A model generated the notes under the pieces. The model saw nothing but the letters and a program-made list of their open reading frames with translations. It did not search any database and had not been told where the DNA came from. From contig CAAEUQ010000177.1 in the NCBI GenBank assembly GCA_900759005.1, positions 1 through 22,296 of the forward strand: a DNA stretch of 22,296 nt. The letters are read 5' to 3'. Shown one piece after another: positions 7,939 through 13,313 of the stretch. Source of the DNA: Clostridia bacterium. Lineage in GTDB: Bacteria > Bacillota > Clostridia > Christensenellales > Aristaeellaceae. Made by a program: the position numbers and the translations under genes. Position 1 is the first letter of the stretch. Every line of letters starts with the position of its first letter.

Positions 7939-8112
7939 GGAAACGTCGTCCAGTGAGCAGCAGGTTCGCGTTTTCTCCGCACCGACGTCCTCGTTGGTAT
8001 ACAGTTTCATCGTCGCCCCAATGCAATCATAGCCCATTTCGCGCACCAGAAACGCCGCGACCGACGAATCCACGCCCCCACTCATTGCAATCAGCGCCCG
8101 TTCCTTCACCAT
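7891..8112 (-). pseudogene. mnmA: N-terminal fragment of tRNA 2-thiouridylase MnmA
   Basis: The frame starts with a normal site (GGAGG five bases before the ATG). It encodes ALIAMSGGVDSSVAAFLVRE, where SGGVDSS is the PP-loop ATP-binding motif, then IGATMKLYTNEDVG and TCCSLDDVSDAR, all diagnostic of MnmA. Family proteins are about 350-370 aa, but this frame stops after 73 aa and homology ends near the Arg or Ala of SDARA (about 7927-7932). Both catalytic cysteines and the tRNA-binding domains are missing. MnmA thiolates U34 of tRNA-Lys, -Glu and -Gln using cysteine-derived sulfur, so a functional copy should exist elsewhere. The fragment follows the cysteine-linked transporter gene but is separated from it by a hairpin. 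Confidence 0.85.
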
Positions 8113-8131
8113 TCATCCCTCCGCACGCAAA

Positions 8132-8164
8132 TTTCCCGACGCTGTAACTATTCGCGTCGGGAAA
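8132..8164 (-). terminator. Hairpin terminator after the ABC binding-protein gene
   Basis: TTTCCCGACGC (8132-8142) and GCGTCGGGAAA (8154-8164) form a perfect 11-bp stem with an 11-base loop, 16 bases beyond the stop codon of the binding-protein gene. The minus-strand T-run is short (TTT), so termination may be incomplete. Confidence 0.65.
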
Positions 8165-8179
8165 ACGATATTTCTCTTT

Positions 8180-9001
8180 TTATTCGACCACGCCGCCCTC
8201 GACCACGAGGTTATCCGGATTGACCGCTTCGCCGTAAATATCCTTCAGCGTCGCGTCAAAATCCTGATGGAAGAACTGCTCGTCCGCGAGCTTCACGATC
8301 TCTTCGTCAATGAAATCCTTCACCGTGGTATTGCCCTTCTGAACTGCGGGTGCGATCGTATCGAGGCTTCCGAGTGATTCGATGCCCACCGTAAATCCCG
8401 GATTCGCAATCGCCCACGCGAGCACCTCGGTGTTATCCGTCGAGAGCGCGTCGCCGCGGCCGTCGAGCAGCGCGTTGAACGCTTCAGTATAGGTATCGAA
8501 TTTCAGAAGCTTTACTCCCGGATGATTCTCGGTGAAATACGTTTCCGCGGTCGTTCCCTTGCTCACGATCAGCGTTTTGCCGTTCAGCTCGTCCACATTC
8601 GTAATGACCGCGCCGTCCGGCGAAACCACGCCCAGCGCCACCTTCATATAAGGAAGCGCGAAATCCACCGCCTCGGCGCGCTCAGGCGTTACCGTAAAGT
8701 TCGCCAGAATCACATCCACCTTCGCGCTGGTCAGATATTCCACGCGATTCGGCGCATCCACCGAAACCAGCTTGAGCGTTACACCCAGATCCTCCGCCAA
8801 ACGCTTGGCAAAGAACACATCGTAGCCCTGATATTCGCCGTTTTCATCTACATAGCCGAAGGGTTTCTTATCGGAAAACACGCCGATCACGATCTCGCCG
8901 CTATCCTTGATTTCGTCCAGCGTGCGCGCCGTCGAATCCGCATATGCCGCAGTCGTCAGAGCCAGAATCAGAACCAGTACCAAAGCAAATACCTTACGCA
9001 T
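8180..9001 (-). CDS. Amino acid ABC transporter substrate-binding protein, probably for cysteine/cystine
   Basis: The 273-aa family 3 binding protein has a signal peptide (MRKVFALVLVLILALTTAAYA, cleavage expected after AYA). IVIGVFSDKKPFGYVDENGE and YQGYDVFFAKRLAEDLG are hallmarks of polar amino acid receptors. VDVILANFTVTPERAEAVDF and TYTEAFNALLDGRGDALSTD are the usual second-lobe and hinge motifs. There is no lipobox Cys, unlike most Gram-positive binding proteins, and the whole protein has no Cys. The start has AAAGGAG nine bases upstream. It has its own consensus promoter, Cys-rich leader ORF and attenuator-like terminator. Its permeases and ATPase are encoded just upstream in a unit with the same kind of leader. 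The cysteine/cystine substrate is inferred from the leaders, not from binding residues. Confidence 0.85.
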   Translation of the reverse strand: MRKVFALVLVLILALTTAAYADSTARTLDEIKDSGEIVIGVFSDKKPFGYVDENGEYQGYDVFFAKRLAEDLGVTLKLVSVDAPNRVEYLTSAKVDVILANFTVTPERAEAVDFALPYMKVALGVVSPDGAVITNVDELNGKTLIVSKGTTAETYFTENHPGVKLLKFDTYTEAFNALLDGRGDALSTDNTEVLAWAIANPGFTVGIESLGSLDTIAPAVQKGNTTVKDFIDEEIVKLADEQFFHQDFDATLKDIYGEAVNPDNLVVEGGVVE

Positions 9002-9101
9002 TTTGATAATCTCCTTTATCTTCGTCGTTTGAATTCAAAGCCGCCTTTTCGAACCGCCGACACGCGTCCGTCGCCCGAACGGGATTTACGCCGCGAACCA
9101 T
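8994..9101 (-). CDS. Possible 35-aa coupling ORF overlapping the binding-protein start
   Basis: This short frame starts at ATG 9101 with a perfect GGAGG (9109-9113) seven bases upstream. It reads MVRGVNPVRATDACRRFEKA and ends QNA, with its TAA eight bases into the binding-protein gene (ATGCGTAA overlap). It begins just after the terminator-like hairpin, so it would be translated only on read-through transcripts. The composition is not distinctive and no homologue is recognised. It could couple translation into the downstream gene or be a chance ORF. Confidence 0.35.
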   Translation of the reverse strand: MVRGVNPVRATDACRRFEKAALNSNDEDKGDYQNA

Positions 9102-9117
9102 TCAAACACCTCCAAAT

Positions 9118-9153
9118 AAAAAGACGGACAGCCGCAAATGCGATTCTGCCCGC
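9118..9153 (-). terminator. Attenuator terminator in the leader of the binding-protein gene
   Basis: On the minus strand CGGGCAG (9146-9152) pairs with CTGTCCG (9125-9131) with one G-U pair. A CGCA/TGCG inner helix sits between them, and TCTTTTT (9118-9124) follows. It lies between the Cys-rich leader ORF and the structural gene, 117 bases before the start codon. That position is typical of an attenuator rather than a gene-end terminator. Confidence 0.75.
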
Positions 9154-9196
9154 CCCGAATTCAAAAAACGTCTATACGACGCCCCTCAGGACGAGC
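9148..9196 (-). promoter_or_regulatory. Predicted antiterminator pairing in the binding-protein leader
   Basis: GCTCGTCC (9189-9196), a few bases after the three Cys codons, can pair with GGGCGGGC (9148-9155): eight consecutive pairs, two of them G-U. The second segment includes most of the terminator's 5' arm, so the two structures exclude each other. A ribosome waiting at the Cys codons would leave the first segment free, whereas one reaching the TAG at 9172 would cover the region between. Pairing was found by eye, with no energy calculation. Confidence 0.55.
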
Positions 9197-9225
9197 CCCA
9201 CGGAACAACAACAGCGCATCATCAT
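9172..9225 (-). CDS. Cys-rich leader peptide (17 aa) of the binding-protein gene
   Basis: The ORF encodes MMMRCCCSVGLVLRGVV and ends with TAG. AGGAGG (9235-9240) lies nine bases before the first of three ATGs, so it should be well translated. Three consecutive TGT codons (9205-9213) are the regulatory signature, since Cys is otherwise rare in this window's proteins. It lies about 40 bases after the predicted transcription start and is followed by a terminator with an alternative pairing partner. A comparable leader precedes the permease operon, and both share TGTTGTTGT, CTCGT and a late LRG in the peptide. The inferred role is a sensor of charged tRNA-Cys by ribosome stalling. Confidence 0.75.
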   Translation of the reverse strand: MMMRCCCSVGLVLRGVV

Positions 9226-9254
9226 GATTCCCGTCCTCCTTTTTATTAACTATC

Positions 9255-9275
9255 AATCCACTAGATAAATGGATT
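9255..9275. repeat. Inverted repeat over the -10/start region
   Basis: AATCCA (9255-9260) and TGGATT (9270-9275) are separated by nine bases and overlap the -10 box of the binding-protein promoter. This could be an operator half-site pair or a hairpin at the 5' end of the transcript. Confidence 0.4.
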
Positions 9276-9301
9276 ATATCCGTAATCCCCGAATTTGTCA
9301 A
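9273..9301 (-). promoter_or_regulatory. Consensus sigmaA promoter of the binding-protein unit
   Basis: TTGACA (9296-9301), exactly 17 bases, then TATAAT (9273-9278): a full match to the housekeeping consensus. It lies just after the ATPase stop codon, so the binding protein has its own transcript. A promoter this strong is usually held down by a later control step. Confidence 0.9.
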
Positions 9302-9327
9302 CCCATGAATTCACATTTAACCGTTTC

Positions 9328-10068
9328 TTATCGTTTATAATCAAACGACTGCAAAAACTGCGCTGCGCGCTCGGTTTTCGGCTGATGAAAGAATGTTTCC
9401 GGCGCGCTTTCCTCGACGATTCCGCCGTTTTCCAGAAAGATCACGCGATCGGCGACTGCCTCGGCAAAGCGCATCTCGTGGGTCACGATCAGCATCGTCA
9501 TGCCGCCGCGCGCCAGATCGAGCACGACCTCCAGCACCTCGCGCACCATTTCCGGATCGAGCGCAGCGGTGATTTCATCCAGCAGCAGCACCTCCGGATG
9601 CATCAGCATTGCCCGAACGAGCGCGACGCGCTGCTTCTGACCGCCGGAAAGCTGATTAGGCGTCGCGTGAATCCGATCGCCCAGCCCCACGCGCTCCAGC
9701 GCCTTCACTGCCTCGGCTTCCACTTCCGCGCGCGGACGCTTCAGCGCCTTCGTTGGACCCAGCGTAAGATTCGCCATCACGTCCATATGCGGAAACAGAT
9801 CGTAGCTCTGAAATACCATGCCGACCTTACGGCGTACCTCGGCAAGATTGCCCTTTTCGTCGATTCGTGCGCCGTTTAAGCGGATTTCCCCGCCGTCGAT
9901 CTTCTCAAGCCCGTTCAGGCACCTCAGCAGCGTGGATTTGCCGCAGCCGCTGGGCCCGACGACCACCGCGACTTCGCCCTTGTGAATCTGAATTGTAATT
10001 CCGTCGAGCACCGTTCGCTCGCCGAACGATTTTTTCAAATTTCGTGCTTCGAGCAAAACCTCATTCAT
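9328..10068 (-). CDS. Amino acid ABC transporter ATP-binding protein (probable cysteine/cystine importer)
   Basis: The 246-aa ATPase has Walker A GPSGCGKST (about residue 36), Q-loop MVFQSYDLFPHM, signature LSGGQKQRVALVRAM, Walker B VLLLDEIT (the usual DEPT carries Ile here) and the H-loop VTHEM. It belongs to the polar amino acid uptake group (GlnQ/TcyC/TcyN type). The ATG at 10068 is chosen because GGAGGG lies upstream and because it forms an ATGA overlap with the stop of the preceding permease; an upstream in-frame ATG has no such site. It is the last gene of the permease-permease-ATPase unit. The second promoter and leader for the binding protein follow within 30 bases. Confidence 0.92.
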   Translation of the reverse strand: MNEVLLEARNLKKSFGERTVLDGITIQIHKGEVAVVVGPSGCGKSTLLRCLNGLEKIDGGEIRLNGARIDEKGNLAEVRRKVGMVFQSYDLFPHMDVMANLTLGPTKALKRPRAEVEAEAVKALERVGLGDRIHATPNQLSGGQKQRVALVRAMLMHPEVLLLDEITAALDPEMVREVLEVVLDLARGGMTMLIVTHEMRFAEAVADRVIFLENGGIVEESAPETFFHQPKTERAAQFLQSFDYKR

Positions 10069-10733
10069 GCCTGAACCCTCCATTTCTTCTCCAGCCGCCC
10101 CGCCACGAACGTGATCGACCGGCAAATCAGGAAATACAATACGAACACCGCGCCATACACCCAGATTGCCGCCTGCGGCGAATCGTAGCGCGACGCATCG
10201 ATAATCTGCCCGCTCACCTTCAGCATTTCGACCACGCCGATCAGCATTGCCAGCGGCGTGGTTTTGATCATGCGCGTGGTTAAATTGATTGCCTGCGGAA
10301 TCAGCCGCCGAATCGTCTGCGGCAAAAGGATATACCGAAATACCTGTATTCGCGTAAGCCCCAGCGCGGCGCCGCTCTCGCGCTGATGCGCCGGAATTGA
10401 TTCAAGCGCACCGCGCACCAGATCGCCCATTTCGCCCGCGCCCCAGAACGTGAACACGATTACCGACGCGGCAAATCCGCTTAGTTGAATGTCAAACGCC
10501 CGCGCCAGCCCGAAATACGCCAGAAACAGCAAAACCAGCTGCGGCACAATCCGAATTGTCTCCAGCCATAGCCGGCAGAACGCCTTCGCCGTCCGGTTTT
10601 TTACCGTCATCAGAAGCCCCAGCGCCACGCCAATCACGATCGACAGCGCTACCGAGACGATCGAAATCTGAATCGTCACGCCCAAACCTTCAAGCAGCCG
10701 CGCGAAATTTCGCCCCTTAAACAGCACCGCCAT
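10065..10733 (-). CDS. Amino acid ABC transporter permease, second subunit
   Basis: The 222-aa HisM/GlnP-type permease has about five membrane segments: residues about 12-38, 58-80, 82-105, a region near 150-165, and 185-205. The EAA loop ESGAALGLTRIQVFRYILLPQTIRR contacts the ATPase. AAAGGAG lies eight bases before the ATG. It overlaps the first permease gene by 17 bases and the ATPase gene by four, so the three are translated together. Two different permeases suggest a heterodimeric membrane pore, as in several polar amino acid importers. Confidence 0.92.
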   Translation of the reverse strand: MAVLFKGRNFARLLEGLGVTIQISIVSVALSIVIGVALGLLMTVKNRTAKAFCRLWLETIRIVPQLVLLFLAYFGLARAFDIQLSGFAASVIVFTFWGAGEMGDLVRGALESIPAHQRESGAALGLTRIQVFRYILLPQTIRRLIPQAINLTTRMIKTTPLAMLIGVVEMLKVSGQIIDASRYDSPQAAIWVYGAVFVLYFLICRSITFVAGRLEKKWRVQA

Positions 10734-11373
10734 GCCGCAATCTCCTTTCCAGCCGCGAAAACGCCCACGAGATCGGCAGCAGAATCGCCAGATAGGTGAT
10801 TACCAGCATCAGAAGCGCCTCGTCTGTCTTGTAATACATTCCGATCAAATCCTTCGCGACGTACATCAAATCCGCAATTGCGACCGCGCTGAACACGCTC
10901 GTCTCCTTCAAAAGGAAAATCACATTTGCGCAGACCGCCGGAATCGCCGCCGCCAGCGCCTGCGGGAGAATCACGTATCTCAGATTCTGAACCCGCGTAA
11001 GCCCCAGGCACGCGCCCGCTTCCTTCTGCGCCCGGCTGACCGCTTCCAGCCCGCTGCGGAACGATTCCGCCATATACGCGCCGCCCAGAAACGCAAGTCC
11101 CGCAATCGCACACGCTTCGCCGGAAATCTTCACCCCGATCTTCGGCAGCCCGAAATACAGAAAGAACAGCTGGACCAGCAGCGGCGTGTTCCGCGCAAGC
11201 TCAATGTATCCGCCGCACACCGCATTCAGCACGGGCACGCGATAATACCGCGCCAGACAGCAGATCAGCCCCACGCCCACGGCGATCAGAATCCCAATCG
11301 CGCCGATTCGCAGCGTCAGCCCCGCCGCCTGAACATACATCGGCGCATATTTTTGAATAAACGCCCAATCCAT
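10717..11373 (-). CDS. Amino acid ABC transporter permease, first subunit
   Basis: The 218-aa permease begins MDWAFIQKYAPMYVQAAGLT and carries NTPLLVQLFFLYFGLP and the EAA loop KEAGACLGLTRVQNLRYVIL, typical of the HisM/GlnP family. The ATG at 11373 is chosen over two upstream in-frame ATGs because GGGAGG (11381-11386) is seven bases from it and only one base from the ATG at 11379. The start follows directly after an intrinsic terminator with eight T's (11391-11398), so expression depends on read-through. It is the first gene of the unit, divergent from the oxidoreductase gene. Confidence 0.92.
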   Translation of the reverse strand: MDWAFIQKYAPMYVQAAGLTLRIGAIGILIAVGVGLICCLARYYRVPVLNAVCGGYIELARNTPLLVQLFFLYFGLPKIGVKISGEACAIAGLAFLGGAYMAESFRSGLEAVSRAQKEAGACLGLTRVQNLRYVILPQALAAAIPAVCANVIFLLKETSVFSAVAIADLMYVAKDLIGMYYKTDEALLMLVITYLAILLPISWAFSRLERRLRHGGAV

Positions 11374-11390
11374 TCCCATGCCTCCCATCA

Positions 11391-11429
11391 AAAAAAAAGG
11401 GAAACACGCCGTTTTTCGACCCGTTTCCC
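11391..11429 (-). terminator. Attenuator terminator in the permease-operon leader
   Basis: On the minus strand GGGAAAC (11423-11429) pairs with GTTTCCC (11399-11405), followed by eight T's (11391-11398). A second upstream arm, GGAAACACG (11439-11447), can pair with CGTGTTTCC (11400-11408) for nine bases, using the same 3' arm. The structure is 18 bases before the first permease codon, inside the leader, and so looks regulatory. Confidence 0.8.
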
Positions 11430-11486
11430 CTTCAAAGACGTGTTTCCTGAATTCACCCACGCAAAACATCGCCCCGGACAAACGAG
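11420..11486 (-). promoter_or_regulatory. Predicted antiterminator pairing in the permease-operon leader
   Basis: CTCGTTTGTCC (11476-11486) can pair with GGGGAAACGGG (11420-11430): ten of eleven positions pair, two as G-U, with one G-G mismatch. This removes the 5' arm of the terminator. The same upstream segment can form a small GGAC/GTCC hairpin on its own when the partner is unavailable. The geometry mirrors that of the binding-protein leader. Found by eye, with no energy calculation. Confidence 0.55.
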
Positions 11487-11524
11487 TCCTGAGCACAACA
11501 ACACATGCAGGCAAATCGATTCAT
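11453..11524 (-). CDS. Cys-rich leader peptide (23 aa) of the permease operon
   Basis: The ORF starts at ATG 11524, eight bases after GAGG, and ends with TGA. It begins MNRFACMCCCAQ and ends DVLRG, so four of residues 6-10 are Cys (TGC, then three TGT codons at 11495-11503). It lies about 40 bases after the predicted transcription start and ends six bases before the first possible terminator arm (11447). A ribosome at the stop codon would cover that arm while leaving the inner terminator free to form. With the second leader at 9172-9225 this makes a matched pair. The inferred role is a charged tRNA-Cys sensor controlling the permeases and ATPase. Confidence 0.75.
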   Translation of the reverse strand: MNRFACMCCCAQDSFVRGDVLRG

Positions 11525-11572
11525 TCAGAAAACCTCATTCCATAGAACTCAGCTAGACATTAGCATAGTAGC

Positions 11573-11601
11573 ATTATAGCGCATCCGTATTTTGCTGTCA
11601 A
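11573..11601 (-). promoter_or_regulatory. Consensus sigmaA promoter of the permease operon
   Basis: TTGACA (11596-11601), exactly 17 bases and TATAAT (11573-11578). The spacer shares TACGGAT with the binding-protein promoter. The predicted start near 11566 leaves a leader of about 190 bases. Confidence 0.9.
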
Positions 11602-11625
11602 TCCCCCGCCGCGTAAACTTTTGGC

Positions 11626-11655
11626 TTGACAAGTCCCGCTTTTCCCCTCTATAAT
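11626..11655 (+). promoter_or_regulatory. sigmaA-type promoter of the oxidoreductase gene
   Basis: TTGACA (11626-11631), an 18-base spacer and TATAAT (11650-11655). It is back to back with the permease promoter; the two -35 boxes are 24 bases apart. Confidence 0.85.
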
Positions 11656-11719
11656 GACCACAGATTCCTCCGGAAGGACGTCGATCGACCGGAGAAAAAG
11701 CGAAAAGGAGCGGATTCAT

Positions 11720-12844
11720 ATGACGAAACCTTTGAAAATTGGCATTGCCGGTGGACGCGGGCTTTCCACGCTGATGGGCTTTAAGGCAATAGAGGGCGTC
11801 GAAATCGCAGCGATGTGCGATCTGGACGAAGACCTTCTGAAGGCGAAGAGCGCCGAGCACAGCATTCCCCACACCTACCGCGTATTCGACGATATGCTCG
11901 AATCCGACATCGACGCGGTAGTCATCGCAACGCCGATGCAATGCCATGTGCCGCAGGCAATTGCGGCGCTCGAAGCGGGCAAGCACGTCCTGAGCGAAGT
12001 AACTGCGGGCGTAACGATGGACGAGCTCTGGTGGCTGAAGGAAGCGGTTGAAAAGAGCGGGAAAACCTATATGTATTCCGAAAACTACTGTTATATGCCC
12101 TATTGCCAGCAGATTCGCCAGATGGTGCGCAGGGGACTGTTCGGCGAGGTCTATTACGCCGAATGCGAATACCTCCACAACGTCACCAACCTGATGAAAT
12201 ACCCGAACGGCAAAACCTCGTGGCGCTCGTACTGGCAGCTCGGCAAACGCGGCTCGTTTTACCCGACGCATTCGCTCGGTCCGGTGATGCAGTGGTTCGA
12301 GGGCGAGCGCATTCAATCGATCAGCTGCTTCTCCGCAGGTCATCACAACGGTCTCCGGCAGGACGATACGTCCGTAACCATGTGCCAGACGAAGAGCGGC
12401 AAATTGATCAAGCTCCGCGTGGACTGCACGTCGCCCCGCCCGCACAACATGACCGGCTATCAGCTTCAGGGCACGCGCGGCGCGTTTGAAAGCGCGCGCG
12501 AGCACGGTGGAAAGAATCTCGTCTGGCTGGATTCGCTCGGCGAGGACGTATTCAAATCCAAATGGCACGACCTCACCGAATTCAACGAATACCTCCCCGA
12601 GCGCTATCGCGAGGCGACCGACGCGCAGAACCACGCCGGTCACGGCGGCGGCGATTTCTTCCTCGTCGAGGACTTCGTGGACGCAATCCGCCTGAACAGA
12701 AAGCCGGATATCGACGTCTATCAGGCGTGCGAATGGACGGCGGTCGGGCTCCTGAGCGAGTTGTCCGTAATGAACGGCGGCAAATCGATCGAAATGCCCG
12801 ATTTCCGCAAAAACGCAATCGAAGACCAGATTATCCGCCTGTAA
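11720..12844 (+). CDS. Gfo/Idh/MocA-family NAD(P)-dependent oxidoreductase
   Basis: The 374-aa protein has an N-terminal Rossmann fold: LKIGIAGGRGLSTLMG, then VEIAAMCDLDEDLLK, and VVIATPMQCHVPQAIAALEA followed by GKHVLSEVTAG. The usual E-K-P after GKHV is S-E-V here. A C-terminal dimerisation and substrate domain follows, with GKTYMYSENYCYMPYCQQI and GLFGEVYYAECEY. The late HAGHGGGDFFLVEDFVDAIR is a frequent motif in sugar-related members. The substrate is unknown, probably a sugar or inositol derivative. AAAGGAG precedes the ATG at 11720, so an upstream in-frame ATG at 11654 inside the promoter is rejected. A small hairpin (CTCCGG 11668-11673 / CCGGAG 11689-11694) lies in the 5' UTR. It is divergent from the ABC operon, with no evident functional link. 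Confidence 0.9.
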   Translation: MTKPLKIGIAGGRGLSTLMGFKAIEGVEIAAMCDLDEDLLKAKSAEHSIPHTYRVFDDMLESDIDAVVIATPMQCHVPQAIAALEAGKHVLSEVTAGVTMDELWWLKEAVEKSGKTYMYSENYCYMPYCQQIRQMVRRGLFGEVYYAECEYLHNVTNLMKYPNGKTSWRSYWQLGKRGSFYPTHSLGPVMQWFEGERIQSISCFSAGHHNGLRQDDTSVTMCQTKSGKLIKLRVDCTSPRPHNMTGYQLQGTRGAFESAREHGGKNLVWLDSLGEDVFKSKWHDLTEFNEYLPERYREATDAQNHAGHGGGDFFLVEDFVDAIRLNRKPDIDVYQACEWTAVGLLSELSVMNGGKSIEMPDFRKNAIEDQIIRL

Positions 12845-12854
12845 GCGCATTCAA

Positions 12855-12890
12855 AAACCGTGTCCGGCATTCGCCCGTCGGACACGGTTT
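12855..12890 (+). terminator. Intrinsic terminator of the oxidoreductase gene
   Basis: AAACCGTGTCCG (12855-12866) and CGGACACGGTTT (12879-12890) form a perfect 12-bp stem with a 12-base loop, ten bases after the stop codon. Confidence 0.85.
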
Positions 12891-12908
12891 CGTTTCGCAA
12901 AAAGTTGT

Positions 12909-13055
12909 TCAATCAAAACTCAATAGCTCAGCACCCGCTGAAGACGCACGGCTTCTCAGCGCGCGCCGCCAGCTTCTCTTCGTCGCCAGCCGCCGCTGCT
13001 CCGCTTCGATTTCTTCCAGACTTGGGAAAAAACCGTGCTGCTTCGACCTTTTCAC
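12909..13055 (-). pseudogene. Probable remnant of a signal peptidase I gene (N-terminal 48 aa)
   Basis: From a GTG at 13055, with GGAGG seven bases upstream, the frame reads VKRSKQHGFFPSLEEIEAEQ then RRLATKRSWRRALRSR and stops after 48 aa. The pattern P-S-L-E-E-I-E-x-E-x-x-R followed by RR.LRS resembles the cytoplasmic leader of clostridial signal peptidase I proteins, just before their membrane helix. The helix and catalytic Ser/Lys domain are absent; the last dozen residues are unrelated and polar. It is either a truncated gene or, less likely, a genuine small basic protein. The match is short and from memory. Confidence 0.4.
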
Positions 13056-13254
13056 GCCTCGTCCTCCGTCCGTCAGGCGCGTTCAACGCAGCGCCCGCGC
13101 ACTCGCCGCAGAGGTCTTTTTTTCCGCAATCGAGCGCGTCTGTACATATTATTAACATATATATTACCTCGCGTTTTCCGTCGCTTTATTTGAATCCGTG
13201 CAAATCATTTTGCAAAAAAAATGCGAATTTGGGCAGGAAACGCCTTTTGACTGT
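13056..13254. other. Intergenic stretch with no supported gene
   Basis: Together with the flanking terminator and remnant this makes up a 469-base gap between the oxidoreductase and alarmone synthetase genes. The right half is A/T-rich with TATATAT and TTAATAAT tracts. Frames on either strand have no recognisable domain and no credible start, apart from the signal-peptidase-like remnant. Confidence 0.5.
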
Positions 13255-13282
13255 TTGCAATTTGGGATTTTTCGTTTATAAT
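13255..13282 (+). promoter_or_regulatory. Promoter of the alarmone synthetase gene
   Basis: TTGCAA (13255-13260), a 16-base spacer and TATAAT (13277-13282), 31 bases before the start codon. Confidence 0.7.
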
Positions 13283-13313
13283 AAATGCAGAAAACATCGA
13301 TTGGGAGAATAAT

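Noticed and set aside
6026..8032. 668-aa plus-strand open frame
   Set aside because: It is antisense to nnr, whose motifs are unmistakable, and its product is Arg/His-rich with no domain. Only its last part, from 7820, shows plausible VanX-like sequence.
11374..11514. N-terminal extension of the first permease (from MPACVVV...)
   Set aside because: It runs through the leader ORF and terminator in another frame and lacks a ribosome-binding site; GGGAGG supports the start at 11373.
9118..11566. T-box or SAM riboswitch in the transporter leaders
   Set aside because: No T-box sequence (AGGGTGGNACCGCG-like) or recognisable SAM riboswitch core is present; the Cys-codon ORFs explain the leaders better.
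11549..12850. 433-aa minus-strand open frame
   Set aside because: It is a complete shadow of the Gfo/Idh/MocA gene, which has clear Rossmann motifs, a promoter and a terminator on the plus strand.
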